This document shows positions 9,290 to 18,212 of a stretch of 64,000 bases of DNA, in pieces. The stretch's first letter is position 1. Each line of letters opens with the position of its first letter. This DNA comes from Anaerolineales bacterium (GTDB lineage: Bacteria; Chloroflexota; Anaerolineae; Anaerolineales; UBA11858): positions 186,001 to 250,000 of the forward strand of contig JANQED010000152.1 in the NCBI GenBank assembly GCA_028278545.1, in the 5' to 3' direction. The notes beneath the pieces were generated by a model. That model was not told where the DNA came from, searched no databases, and saw only the letters and a program-made list of their open reading frames with translations. A program made the translations under genes and the position numbers.

Positions 9290-10780
9290 CTAGGCGCTAT
9301 CTCGTTGGGTGGCGTAGACGGTATATTCAACCTCTACTTCATCGATTTCAGCCTCAGGCTTATCTTTGAAGCTCTCCAAAAAACTTATAAACTTATAAAC
9401 ATCGGCGAAATTCGTCGCCAGACCCACGGAGATACGCATTGTGCTTGGATTTCTATCGTGTTTGCTGCGCGCCCAGTCGAAGAACTGGTCAAACGTCATC
9501 CCCGTGGGCCGATTGAATGCCTGCGCCATCTCTTCTCGGGTCAGAAGATGGACAATTTCACCAGTGCCTGGATTACAAAAACAGCCGGTGCGCAAAGAGA
9601 TATTAGCCCGGTTAGCCAACGCCTCAACCCAGCGGTAGTCGAGGCGGACCCCTTGGGGGTCGTCAACGCTGAAGGCGATCGTCCCTCCCCGGTCTTGCAT
9701 ATTGGCAGGGCCAAAGATCTGCACCATCGGAAGGCCGCTGCTGTGTTTCAAGGATGTCATCTGCTCCAAGAGCCAGCCAGTCAGGCAAGTCACCCGCTCA
9801 TGAATGACATCAATACCAATATCCTTTATATGCCGAAGCCCAATTTCGATTGCCGGCAAATTGAGATAATTGACCGTGCCATCCTCAAAACCGGCTTCAT
9901 TTTCCAATAAATAATGCCAGCCTTCCCCTTGAACCGAAGTAATCGAGATGGTGCCACCAGCAAACCAGGGTCGCTGCATTTTCTTCAGGGCGGTCTTCCG
10001 GGCCAGCAAACAGCCCACACCGGTAGGATACCCAAAAATCTTGTAAAAAGAGAGCGGCACAAAATCAGGCTTCCAGACCGTCAGATCAAGCTGATTGGTA
10101 GGGGCAAAAGCGGCGCTATCGAGCAACACATCCCAATTCCTGGCCTGGGCTTTGGCAATCCAATCTAAGGGGTGCTGCACGCCAGAGAAATTCGATTGCG
10201 CCGGGTAAGCCAGGAGGTTGTGGCTACCCGGTTGGGTGCGATTGAGTTCTGCTTCCAATGCAGCAGCATCTAGGCGCAACTCCGGCAATACAGTAGGCAT
10301 ATAGGTTACTTCCGCGCCTTTCGCACTGGCAAACTCGCGGATGCCATTGACCGAGTTATGGTTGTCATACACGGGCAAAAAGCGGCCACCCGGGGCAAAG
10401 GGATAGGCCTCCCCCACAAGTTTGAGGGCACCACTGGCGTTGGGCGTGAAAATCGCCACATACTCATCCGAAGGAGCGTTGAAATAGTCCAGCACAAAAC
10501 TGCGCGCCCTTTCTACCAGGTGCGTCATCGCCAGGGAGGTGGGATTCTTGGAATGAGGGTTGCCAAACACGCCCTCTTCCAGCAGCGCCATATGCTGGCG
10601 GAGCTGCGATTGGGCATATAACCCCCCGCCGGTATAGTCCAAGTAGATCTGATTTTGTTTGTCTAGACGAGCATACTCTGTTGCGCGTAGATCATCGAGT
10701 ATCTTTGTACTTTCATAAGCGGGGTAGTCTCGCTCGAAGGCAGCCAAAGCCTGATCCATTTTATGAGGGCTGTAATCCAT
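9290..10780 (-). CDS. Class V aminotransferase, MOCOS/NifS-like
   Basis: A 496-aa PLP enzyme. Seen: IYLDYTGGGLYAQSQL near the N-terminus, the PLP-lysine segment SFYKIFGYPTG, and LRTGCFCNPG with a Cys where cysteine desulfurases carry theirs. These blocks match the N-terminal half of molybdenum cofactor sulfurases rather than IscS or SufS. There is no MOSC domain. It probably mobilises sulfur from cysteine, for Moco or another acceptor; a sulfite-oxidase-like Mo enzyme is encoded at 27.6 kb. It follows sbcD by 20 nt on the same strand and may share its transcript. Confidence 0.75.
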   Translation of the reverse strand: MDYSPHKMDQALAAFERDYPAYESTKILDDLRATEYARLDKQNQIYLDYTGGGLYAQSQLRQHMALLEEGVFGNPHSKNPTSLAMTHLVERARSFVLDYFNAPSDEYVAIFTPNASGALKLVGEAYPFAPGGRFLPVYDNHNSVNGIREFASAKGAEVTYMPTVLPELRLDAAALEAELNRTQPGSHNLLAYPAQSNFSGVQHPLDWIAKAQARNWDVLLDSAAFAPTNQLDLTVWKPDFVPLSFYKIFGYPTGVGCLLARKTALKKMQRPWFAGGTISITSVQGEGWHYLLENEAGFEDGTVNYLNLPAIEIGLRHIKDIGIDVIHERVTCLTGWLLEQMTSLKHSSGLPMVQIFGPANMQDRGGTIAFSVDDPQGVRLDYRWVEALANRANISLRTGCFCNPGTGEIVHLLTREEMAQAFNRPTGMTFDQFFDWARSKHDRNPSTMRISVGLATNFADVYKFISFLESFKDKPEAEIDEVEVEYTVYATQRDSA

Positions 10781-10800
10781 TCATGCATTCCTTTTCGCTT

Positions 10801-12033
10801 TTAGTCAACATCATCTCCCTGAATAATGCTCCCCGCTAATTCGAGCAGTTCCTGCGCAGCATCCGCATCAGTCTGGTTAGCTTTCCAATAATGCTCCAGC
10901 AACTCCAAGGGGGTAAGGCCCCCCACAGCCTGATCTTCAGGCAGGCGAATACGATTTTCTTGTTGGGGACGTTTGATCAGATGAAACTCAAAGGCCTCAG
11001 CAGCATACTCCCGCAGGGCCGCTTCATCGATCATCGATTCCCACTCACGCGGATATTCTAAGACCAGGCGGACAATGGCATCAGCCAGTTCTTCCTGGGG
11101 AGACAACACCGTTCGTAATTGATCGTTGACCCCCTCTTGCGATTGGAGGTGGACGAACCGGTCAACGAAGGGGCGGATTTCCGTCAGTTGACGCCATTCT
11201 ACCTTTGTGGCTCCCTTCCCAACCTCGGCGATGACGAAGTACTTATCATCCTCCACCTCACCAAAATCGACCCGTTCGATAGAGCCGGGGTAGACCACCG
11301 GGGGGTGAGCGTCTTCATTCAAATTTTGGGGTTTGTGGATGTGCCCCAGAGCGACGTAATCCAGGCGCTGATCCCTGACCAATGAACCCGGCAACACCAG
11401 ATCGCCCCCCAGCATCACCATGCGCTCACCACCATATTTAGCTCCCTGCACCGAAGCATGGGCGGTCAGTATGACCGGGAGATCAGGGTCCGCCTCATCG
11501 AGCCAGTGATGCACCAAAGACATCAGGCGTCCCTCGAGTTCCTCGTAGATTTGAGACAGGTCACGCCCGCGAATATCCAGGTGAGCCATCATCCCCGAGC
11601 GAGAGACCCAGGGAAGCGCCACAATCTGCACGGGCAGCCCTTCAAGATCATCTGGGGTAAAAAAACAGGGCTTGTCCAATACCCGCACGTGCGGGACCTG
11701 CAAGGTTGAGAATTCGGTCAGAGCATGAGCGCGATGCATTGCCGGAGAGAGATCATGATTGCCAACCAGCAAGAGGGTTTGTATTCCCGCCTGCGACAAG
11801 CGCATCACTCTCTTGCCCCATTCACGCTGATATGTTGGGGCGGGGTTGCGGTCCTTATAGGCATCCCCTGCGAAGAGCACCAGATCAACCTGTTCCTCAA
11901 CGGCGGCATCGACTATCGTGTCGAGGGAGTTGAGGAAGTCCATCACCCTCACAGGCAGACCGCTCTCAGGGTCATGGCGGCCATAGGTAGCCATGTCGAT
12001 ATGGGCATCAGCGAAGTGGAGGATTTTTATCAT
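10801..12033 (-). CDS. sbcD: SbcD/Mre11-type DNA repair nuclease subunit
   Basis: A 410-aa metallophosphoesterase of the DNA double-strand break repair family. Metal ligands are visible in order: ILHFADAHID, LFAGDAYKD, LLVGNHD, LTAHASV and ALGHIHKP. In known systems it works with the SbcC ATPase as an exo/endonuclease on hairpins and protein-blocked ends. No sbcC gene is adjacent in this window, which is unusual since the two normally form an operon. A TATAAT at 12085-12080 lies about 46 nt upstream. Confidence 0.85.
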   Translation of the reverse strand: MIKILHFADAHIDMATYGRHDPESGLPVRVMDFLNSLDTIVDAAVEEQVDLVLFAGDAYKDRNPAPTYQREWGKRVMRLSQAGIQTLLLVGNHDLSPAMHRAHALTEFSTLQVPHVRVLDKPCFFTPDDLEGLPVQIVALPWVSRSGMMAHLDIRGRDLSQIYEELEGRLMSLVHHWLDEADPDLPVILTAHASVQGAKYGGERMVMLGGDLVLPGSLVRDQRLDYVALGHIHKPQNLNEDAHPPVVYPGSIERVDFGEVEDDKYFVIAEVGKGATKVEWRQLTEIRPFVDRFVHLQSQEGVNDQLRTVLSPQEELADAIVRLVLEYPREWESMIDEAALREYAAEAFEFHLIKRPQQENRIRLPEDQAVGGLTPLELLEHYWKANQTDADAAQELLELAGSIIQGDDVD

Positions 12034-12132
12034 GGACGGAGGCAGCGCCGCGTTGTCAGGAAGGCGCAGAGTCTGCTTTATTATATAGCAAAAACTCAGC
12101 GTCTGGCCCGCCGAAGACGTGTGTTGGATATC

Positions 12133-13425
12133 CTATCCACCACCCTGGATACGATTCAAGTGGTGCCAGGCGATATCAAAATGATCGTTGAGTTTTACGG
12201 CTTCGCTTAGGTCAGCGACCGCCCCATCGATATCCCCCAAAGCCTCCTTGGCAAGAGCGCGCCAATACCAGGTCTCCTCGATGGCCGGTTCGCTGGCCGC
12301 GTCAATCGTGGTGGTAGCCAGATTGAGTACATCATAGTAGCGTCCTGAATAGAAGTAGGCCCAGTAAGGCCCGGTCTGGTACCAGATCGTGCGCCAGGGA
12401 ATATTGACTTCTTCGGGATTGAGACCAGCGTAAAGGGCGAAAAACTCATCGTACGCCGCGGCCGCCCCAGCGTAATCATCCAGATAAACGAGATTGGTGC
12501 CCCTGTTGAACCAGGCAAAGGCCTTGGCGCGGCCTTCAAGGGTGAAGATATCGTCGGAGGCCTTTTGAGCAGCGTACTGGTAGTTGTAAGTCTCGTCGGC
12601 ATGGGGGCCAAGGATCGCCATGACCTCTTCTTCACGCGCCGGGTAATAGACCACGATGTAGGTGTAGTTGAAATGCCGCCAATACTTGCTCATATCCTCG
12701 TAGGAGACCGGCAAGTTCTCCATGATGAATGAGTCTTGGGCCAGGAACACCCCGCGGGAATCATCATAGGCGTTGAGGACTTCGTAATGCCCCATCCAAC
12801 CCTCGAAGCCCGCGCCTTCGAAACCCTTCTCGACGATCACCGGAAAGCCCGCGGCGATGAAGCGCTTCAGCAGGCCCAAATCACCGCCAACGCGCCACAG
12901 GGCATTGAACTCCGTCTGCTCGTTGACGAAGGCCACCATCTCATAAGGCATGACGTTCTTATCCCGCTGATTGGGCTTTAGATAGGCCGCCGTATCCCGC
13001 TGATCCCCGTTCCAGTTCCAAAAAGAAAGCGCCATCGAGAGGTTGGCCGGGCCGCAGTTGTTCCACTTTTGGAATTCATGGGTGATGCCCCCCAGATTGA
13101 CTTTTTCGGGGATCGGCGTCGAAGTGATCGTCGGGGTGGGGGATGGCAATGGGGTATCCGTTGGCCCCGCTGCTGTCGGGGTCATAGTCGGCGGGAGGGG
13201 CGTCGGACTCGGCAGGGGGGTACTGATTTGGGGTTGTTCCTGGTCACCCTGGGGGATGAAGAGCGCCTCTTCGGGAGGGTTAAGGGCATATTTGATCTCC
13301 GCCCTCCAGGCATCCACCCGCCAGGCCAATCGCTCGTTGATGGGCGGATAGTTATAAAACACAGCTACCAGCAATAAGATCGCTGGAACCACCAGCAGAG
13401 CGATGAGCAACCTTCTTCTTTGCAT
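12133..13425 (-). CDS. Membrane-anchored C39-like peptidase with TPR region
   Basis: A 430-aa exported protein. One N-terminal membrane span (about residues 5-25), a Pro/Thr linker with repeated PTPxPT, then a C39-like papain-fold domain with the catalytic Cys in NNCGPANLSMAL and the His in WMGHYEVLNAYD. The C-terminal third has tetratricopeptide-like helices (WYWRALAKEALGDIDGAVADLSEAVKL). Probably a cell-surface peptidase or transpeptidase-like enzyme. The ATG lies 8 nt after a TATAAT box on the same strand (13439-13434), again a leaderless pattern. Confidence 0.78.
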   Translation of the reverse strand: MQRRRLLIALLVVPAILLLVAVFYNYPPINERLAWRVDAWRAEIKYALNPPEEALFIPQGDQEQPQISTPLPSPTPLPPTMTPTAAGPTDTPLPSPTPTITSTPIPEKVNLGGITHEFQKWNNCGPANLSMALSFWNWNGDQRDTAAYLKPNQRDKNVMPYEMVAFVNEQTEFNALWRVGGDLGLLKRFIAAGFPVIVEKGFEGAGFEGWMGHYEVLNAYDDSRGVFLAQDSFIMENLPVSYEDMSKYWRHFNYTYIVVYYPAREEEVMAILGPHADETYNYQYAAQKASDDIFTLEGRAKAFAWFNRGTNLVYLDDYAGAAAAYDEFFALYAGLNPEEVNIPWRTIWYQTGPYWAYFYSGRYYDVLNLATTTIDAASEPAIEETWYWRALAKEALGDIDGAVADLSEAVKLNDHFDIAWHHLNRIQGGG

Positions 13426-13433
13426 AGGCAGGC

Positions 13434-13439
13434 ATTATA
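13434..13439 (-). promoter_or_regulatory. -10 box 8 nt before the C39-like gene
   Basis: TATAAT on the minus strand with 8 nt to ATG 13425 and no Shine-Dalgarno between. The upstream EamA gene ends 50 nt further, so the C39-like gene probably has its own promoter. Confidence 0.5.
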
Positions 13440-13489
13440 TCGCAAAAGCTTCTTGACATCTTTAGAGGAAGATAATAGGGTACACTCGG

Positions 13490-13918
13490 CTATTTGACGT
13501 TGACCAGCACCAAACCAGCGATGCACACCCCGATGCCAACATAATTCATCGTCGATAGTTTCTCACTGAGCATCAGTATGCCAACCGGCACCAGCAATAC
13601 CGTCACCGCCACATTGACCACAATCGCCGCCATGCTGATATTCCAACCGGAACGGTAAACCAGGATGAAGCCCACTTCCAGGCCCACCAGGGCGAAAGCC
13701 AAGCCAATGCTGGCCCAGTTCAGTTGTTTCAACCCGTTGGCAATGCCGGATTTGAGCGGGCTAAACAGAAGAAAAATCACGCACAGCAGCGCTGCTACCA
13801 GATAAGTCACAATCAGCGAGAGGGCTGGGTTAGCATCCGCGGGGGTAAACTTGATGGTGACGTGATACAACATCGACGAAAAAATCGCTACCAGGATGGA
13901 CGAATAGAAGAGAGACAT
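13490..13918 (-). CDS. Single-domain EamA/DMT-type transporter
   Basis: A 142-aa protein with four to five membrane helices, corresponding to one EamA repeat (the usual drug/metabolite transporter has two, about 300 aa). The end VGIGVCIAGLVLVNVK and the segment MLSEKLSTMNYVGI are typical of the second half of an EamA repeat. It probably works as a homo- or heterodimer, like small multidrug or nucleotide-sugar transporters. It is divergent from the tetR gene 135 bp away. Confidence 0.75.
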   Translation of the reverse strand: MSLFYSSILVAIFSSMLYHVTIKFTPADANPALSLIVTYLVAALLCVIFLLFSPLKSGIANGLKQLNWASIGLAFALVGLEVGFILVYRSGWNISMAAIVVNVAVTVLLVPVGILMLSEKLSTMNYVGIGVCIAGLVLVNVK

Positions 13919-14005
13919 AGAATAAACGCCTGACCTTTCGTGGGTTGATTATCGAATTGAAGCAGGTGGTTCCGTTTTATGCTCCACCAAGATTTTACAC
14001 CCAAC

Positions 14006-14034
14006 TTGACACGTGAATTAATATAATATAGAAT
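14006..14034 (+). promoter_or_regulatory. Strong sigma-A promoter of tetR
   Basis: TTGACA (14006-14011), a 17-nt spacer, then TAGAAT (14029-14034). The -10 is overlapped by the left arm of the operator. Confidence 0.8.
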
Positions 14035-14053
14035 ATGAACTAAAGGTTCATAT
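14033..14053 (+). promoter_or_regulatory. Palindromic TetR operator
   Basis: ATATGAAC (14033-14040), five nt, GTTCATAT (14046-14053): a perfect 8-bp inverted repeat covering the end of the -10, the likely start site and the bases directly before ATG 14054. This placement is classic for autorepression, so TetR probably controls itself and the ABC genes behind it. Confidence 0.75.
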
Positions 14054-14746
14054 ATGCCGGTATTCGATTGGTCACAAATTCACGCTCACATTTTGCAGTT
14101 CGAGCAGGAGGGGCTGGTCACCCGCACCTTCCGACGGCTTGACCCCGAACGGCAGCAAACGGTCATCCACGCTATCCTGGATGAAGCCGCTGAAAAAGGC
14201 CCCACCGCGCTCAACATAAAAGAAGTCGCCCGCCGGGCGGATGTCTCGGTGGGCTCGCTTTACCAGTATTTTGGCAACCGCGAGGGACTCCTGGACTTCA
14301 CCATGGCCTTATGCGTGCGCTATATGGAAGACCTGTTCAAACAGATCGCCCCTATGCTGTCCACGCTGCCGCTGGAGGAAGGTCTGCGCTACTACATTTT
14401 GGGCGGCGTCGAATGGAGTCACACCGAAGCAGGGTTGGTGCGTTTTTTGGGCCGGGCGGCGTACCAGGGGGACCCGGCACTCTCGGAAAGCGTAGTCCGT
14501 CCCCTCGCTGGGGCAATGCGCGCTACCGTAGAACAGCTCCTCACTCAAGCCGTAGAGCGTGGCGAAATCCGCCAGGGCATCGATTTCGAGGCCACCGTCA
14601 GGATCATCAACGCTTTGACGATCGCCGTCGGGGATGCGCTGCTCTTCCCCTTTATCAATGACTATTCCCAGGTCACAGACTCAGAGATGTCCACAGAACG
14701 CGTGATCGATGCGATGATCGATGTAGTGCTACGAGGAATAGCATAA
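14054..14746 (+). CDS. TetR/AcrR-family repressor
   Basis: A 230-aa one-component regulator. The N-terminal helix-turn-helix is LNIKEVARRADVSVGSLYQYFGNREGLLDF (about residues 54-83), clearly TetR type; the C-terminal helices form the ligand pocket and dimer interface. The N-terminal arm before the HTH is longer than usual (about 50 aa). It lies 46 nt upstream of an ABC exporter on the same strand and probably represses that operon until a toxic ligand binds. Operator and promoter are visible directly upstream. Confidence 0.9.
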   Translation: MPVFDWSQIHAHILQFEQEGLVTRTFRRLDPERQQTVIHAILDEAAEKGPTALNIKEVARRADVSVGSLYQYFGNREGLLDFTMALCVRYMEDLFKQIAPMLSTLPLEEGLRYYILGGVEWSHTEAGLVRFLGRAAYQGDPALSESVVRPLAGAMRATVEQLLTQAVERGEIRQGIDFEATVRIINALTIAVGDALLFPFINDYSQVTDSEMSTERVIDAMIDVVLRGIA

Positions 14747-14792
14747 CTGGCCGCTAGATTCGACATTAGAGAACCAACAGATAAGGTGAGAT

Positions 14793-15728
14793 ATGCCCCA
14801 GATCGTATTACAGGCCCATCATCTAAAAAAAGCGTACGGCTCTCTGACCGCCGTTGATAACCTGACTCTAGATATCTACCAGGGCGAAGTCTTCGGCTTA
14901 CTCGGCCCCAACGGGGCGGGAAAGACCACCTCGATCAGCATGATGTGCGGCCTGCTGGAGCCTGACTCTGGAGAGGTAAGCATTCATGGAATGCCGGTTC
15001 ATGGGGGAAGCGCTGAGGCATACAGTCGGGTGGGGATGTGCCCCCAAGAGACGATCTTGTGGGAGAAGTTGACCTGCCTCGAGCAGCTGGAATTCATCGG
15101 CGAGATGTATGCCATGCCGCGCCAAACAGCCCGGCAGCGTGGAGATGAATTGCTCGACCTGCTGGGATTGAGCGACAAGCGCAACAAACTGTCTGCGACG
15201 CTCTCTGGGGGGATGAAGCGGCGGCTCAACCTGGCCTTGGCGTTGGTGCACGACCCGGAGATTTTGGTGCTCGATGAGCCTGAAGCCGGGCTTGATCCTC
15301 AAAGCCGGGTGCTGGTGCGCGAGTATATTCGCTCACTAGCACAGGCAAAGACCATCATCCTGACCACCCACAATATGGATGAAGCCGAGCGCATGGCCGA
15401 CCGGGTTGCCATCATCGACCAGGGCAAACTGCTGGTAGTGGATACCCCCGAAAAGTTGAAGCGCACCATCGGGGAGGGGGATGTGCTCGAAATCGAGGTC
15501 AAAGACATTCCGGCTGATCAAGCACTCACCGCGATTCAGTCAGAATTCCCTCAGGCTAAGACGGACGGGGATAAGATTGTCATCCGGGCGGGCGGAATTG
15601 TTGAGCGACTGCCCTTCCTGCTGGAGCGATTCAAAGCCGCCGGAGGGCAAGTTGGCGAAGTGCACCTGCGGGCCAATACGTTGGAAGATGTCTTCATTGC
15701 CCTAACCGGGCGGAGGCTGCGAGAATGA
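14793..15728 (+). CDS. ABC transporter ATP-binding subunit
   Basis: A 311-aa ATPase of the DrrA/CcmA exporter class. Walker A GPNGAGKTTS (about residues 37-46), signature LSGGMKRRLNLALALV, Walker B ILVLDEPEAGLDP and the switch His in ILTTHNMDEAERMADR are intact. The extra C-terminal region (about 220-311) is typical of ABC-2 export ATPases. It overlaps the permease gene by 4 nt, so the two make one exporter, likely for a drug, lipid or antibiotic. Controlled by the TetR gene in front. Confidence 0.92.
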   Translation: MPQIVLQAHHLKKAYGSLTAVDNLTLDIYQGEVFGLLGPNGAGKTTSISMMCGLLEPDSGEVSIHGMPVHGGSAEAYSRVGMCPQETILWEKLTCLEQLEFIGEMYAMPRQTARQRGDELLDLLGLSDKRNKLSATLSGGMKRRLNLALALVHDPEILVLDEPEAGLDPQSRVLVREYIRSLAQAKTIILTTHNMDEAERMADRVAIIDQGKLLVVDTPEKLKRTIGEGDVLEIEVKDIPADQALTAIQSEFPQAKTDGDKIVIRAGGIVERLPFLLERFKAAGGQVGEVHLRANTLEDVFIALTGRRLRE

Positions 15729-16894
15729 GATTCTGGAGCGTATTACGTAAATGCGCCCGTGAGCAGAAGCGTGACCTGTGGGTATTGGGCTTAAGTCTGG
15801 CCTTCGCGCCGCTATTCGTCTTCATATATTGGATGTTCACCGGGGGCAACGTCACCACTTCTTATAGCGTTTTGGTAATCAATCATGATGTGGGTACAAC
15901 CCTTTCGAACGGGATCACCCTGAATGCCGGAGAAGAGGCCATCACCGCCCTGCAAGAGCTGACCTTCAAAGATGGCAGTCCCATCTTAAGGGTCAAATCC
16001 GTCGCGGATCGTTCAGCCGGGGAGAAAAGTTTGCGCGATCGAGACGCCACCATCCTCATCATCATCCCTCCTGATTTCTCGCAAGTGATCGCCGAAGCCC
16101 AGGAGGGGCAATCAGCCCCGACGACAGCAGTGGAGTTCGTCGGCGATCTGACCAACCCCTACTATACAGTGGCCGCAGTGATGGCCATCACCGCTATTGA
16201 CGGCTATGCCGTCGCCATGACCAATGAATACCGCGCCGTTGGGTTGGTCGAAACAGCTCTGGGGGATTCAGCCGCCCGCACCGAGTTTGAGATCTATATC
16301 CCTGGCCTGTTCGTGCTAGCGGTGATCATGATGATGTTCCAGGCCGCCATGATGGTGGCACGCGATATCGAGAGCGGCACCTTGCAGCGCCTGAAGATTA
16401 CACGCCTGACGGCCTTCGAGTGGCTGAGCGGCACAACCGTCTGGCTGGTGCTCATCGCCATCGCAGAAGTGCTGATCGCCTTTGCCACCGCCGTGGCCCT
16501 TGGCTTCCGCAGCCAGGGAGCACTATGGATCGCCGTTCTGGTGGGGGTCATCACCAGCCTGTCGATCATCGGTGTGGGCATGATCGTGGCCAGCTTCTCC
16601 AAGACCGTCTCCCAGGCCTTCGTGATCGCCAATTTCCCCTTCGGTTTCTTCATGTTCCTGAGTGGGGCCGCCTTTCCGGTGCCCATGGGGACTCTCTTCA
16701 CCGTCGCCGGCCGCGACATCAGCATCGTCGACGTGCTCCCCCCGACCCATGCCGTGGCGGCTTTGAACAAGGTCTTCACCCTGGGGGTCGGTTTGGACGG
16801 TGTGATCTATGAGTTATCAGCCCTCAGCCTACTCTCGGTGATCTATTTCGCGATCGGGGTGTGGCTCTTCCAGCGTATGCACCTCAAATCCTGA
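15725..16894 (+). CDS. ABC-2 type transporter permease
   Basis: A 389-aa membrane subunit: one N-terminal span (LGLSLAFAPLFVFIYWMF), a large extracytoplasmic domain (about residues 45-185), then five spans. This is the ABC-2/YhgE-like architecture of DrrB-type exporters. It starts inside the last codons of the ATPase gene (ATGA overlap). Its TGA is directly followed, with no base between, by the stop of the convergent kinase-like gene, so the two transcripts must overlap. Confidence 0.88.
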   Translation: MRFWSVLRKCAREQKRDLWVLGLSLAFAPLFVFIYWMFTGGNVTTSYSVLVINHDVGTTLSNGITLNAGEEAITALQELTFKDGSPILRVKSVADRSAGEKSLRDRDATILIIIPPDFSQVIAEAQEGQSAPTTAVEFVGDLTNPYYTVAAVMAITAIDGYAVAMTNEYRAVGLVETALGDSAARTEFEIYIPGLFVLAVIMMMFQAAMMVARDIESGTLQRLKITRLTAFEWLSGTTVWLVLIAIAEVLIAFATAVALGFRSQGALWIAVLVGVITSLSIIGVGMIVASFSKTVSQAFVIANFPFGFFMFLSGAAFPVPMGTLFTVAGRDISIVDVLPPTHAVAALNKVFTLGVGLDGVIYELSALSLLSVIYFAIGVWLFQRMHLKS

Positions 16895-17719
16895 TTATCC
16901 ATTGAATTGGGATGTGGCCTGATCCCAGGCCTCGACGAAGGCCCTGACCGTTGGATAGCGTCGGGCGCGGTCGGGGTCTACCGCTCGCCTGACTGCCGCT
17001 TTCATGGCTTGATTGCCCCTGAGCCTCTCGATGGCCCCACTTCCCAGCAACTCGATGACCGTACGCCCCAGGGTGAAGACATTAGTCACCTGATCAATCA
17101 AGCTCCCGCGCAGGAACTCCTCCGGAGCCATATAGCGGCGTGACCCCGGCAAGCGATCCGCTTCCAAAGTGAACGGCCCAAACCGATATTCATCCAGGTC
17201 AACAACGGCAGTTCGGTCCGCCTCGAAATCGTACATGATGCAGCCATCGTAGAAATCCACGGCGATGAAGCTTTTTTCCGCCAGGCAGAGATGCAAATCG
17301 AAGATGGTATTCAGAGCGGCAATAATTTTTTCGACTGCCAGATTTCGGAAACGGGCATGGGGGGACCCAGGGTTATTGCGGCCCTGCTGCCCGCGATGGG
17401 TGACGTAATCATAGAGCACTTCTCCAGGCAGCCAATCGAAAACCAGGGCCAACCCCTGGGGCGTTGTGATCACATTGTGCAGATTCGGCAGGGCGGGATG
17501 TTGCACCTGGCTGTACAGGGTCTCGGCCCCCCGCAGCGACTGAATCCCCTGGGCCTGATCGGAATATTTCACAAACCAGCGTTTCCCCTCACTTTGCACA
17601 CCATAAGAGACACATCCAGAATCCTGCCAGCGGAAAACGCGAAAGATATCCCCAACCTGGTTCAAGTAAGTTTCGACATCCCCATCTATGCCAGAGGTGT
17701 CCATCAGTGTAGGCGACAT
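16895..17719 (-). CDS. Protein-kinase-like protein with degenerate motifs
   Basis: A protein of about 274 aa with the outline of a Ser/Thr kinase: RWFVKYSD for the ATP-binding Lys strand, LVFDWLPGEVLYDYV for the hinge, AVDFYDGCIMYDFE at the catalytic loop where HRDxKxxN is expected, VVDLDEY in place of DFG, then GSRRYMAPEEFLRG and VFTLGRTVIELL, which are well kept. The catalytic loop keeps an Asp but loses HRD, so it may be an atypical kinase, a small-molecule phosphotransferase or a pseudokinase. ATG 17719 is preferred over 17794, which adds an unlikely Cys-rich tail. Standalone gene. Confidence 0.65.
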   Translation of the reverse strand: MSPTLMDTSGIDGDVETYLNQVGDIFRVFRWQDSGCVSYGVQSEGKRWFVKYSDQAQGIQSLRGAETLYSQVQHPALPNLHNVITTPQGLALVFDWLPGEVLYDYVTHRGQQGRNNPGSPHARFRNLAVEKIIAALNTIFDLHLCLAEKSFIAVDFYDGCIMYDFEADRTAVVDLDEYRFGPFTLEADRLPGSRRYMAPEEFLRGSLIDQVTNVFTLGRTVIELLGSGAIERLRGNQAMKAAVRRAVDPDRARRYPTVRAFVEAWDQATSQFNG

Positions 17720-17800
17720 AGGCGCAACCCTCGTATGTTTTGAACCCAAGAACGCGTCTATAACGTGATTAGCAGCACAACCAGTGTAGCACAAAAGTGT

Positions 17801-17829
17801 TTGGACAAATAATCAAATCAACCTAATTC
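17801..17829 (+). promoter_or_regulatory. Candidate promoter of the VOC gene
   Basis: TTGGAC (17801-17806), 17 nt, TAATTC (17824-17829). The ribosome-binding site AAAAGGAG follows almost at once. Confidence 0.4.
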
Positions 17830-17846
17830 CCCAAAAGGAGATACAA

Positions 17847-18212
17847 ATGAGCCGCCCTATTCACTTTGAGATACTCACCGAAAACCCTGAAAAAGTTGTC
17901 CCTTTTTATGAGGCAGTCTTGGGTTGGGAAGCTACCACCTGGGATGGCCCCCAGACCTATTGGCTGATGACAACGGGGCCTGATGGGACCCCAGGCATCA
18001 ACGGCGCTGTCATGGGACGCCACTTCGATCAGGCCGTGATCAATACCGTCAGTGTTCCATCGCTCGATGAGACATTAGCACAGGTCAAAGCCCATGGCGG
18101 CAAGCTGATCAATGGCCCCAATGAAGTGCCAGGGGTAGGCACCCACGCTTATTGCGCCGACCCAGACGGCATCATCTTTGGAGTGATGCAGCCCAAAACC
18201 GGGGAAGAGTAG
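17847..18212 (+). CDS. VOC-superfamily (glyoxalase-like) protein
   Basis: A 121-aa vicinal-oxygen-chelate protein: IHFEILTENPEKVVPFYEAVLGWEA is the first beta-alpha-beta module, and ALL the second half (VPSLDETLAQVKAHGGK ... YCADPDGIIFGVMQ) follows the usual pattern. Its closest type is the YgbE/CFP30-like group of small VOC proteins of unknown substrate. A strong AGGAG stands 7 nt before ATG 17847. The stop codon lies in the left arm of a perfect palindrome shared with the convergent gene. Confidence 0.85.
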   Translation: MSRPIHFEILTENPEKVVPFYEAVLGWEATTWDGPQTYWLMTTGPDGTPGINGAVMGRHFDQAVINTVSVPSLDETLAQVKAHGGKLINGPNEVPGVGTHAYCADPDGIIFGVMQPKTGEE

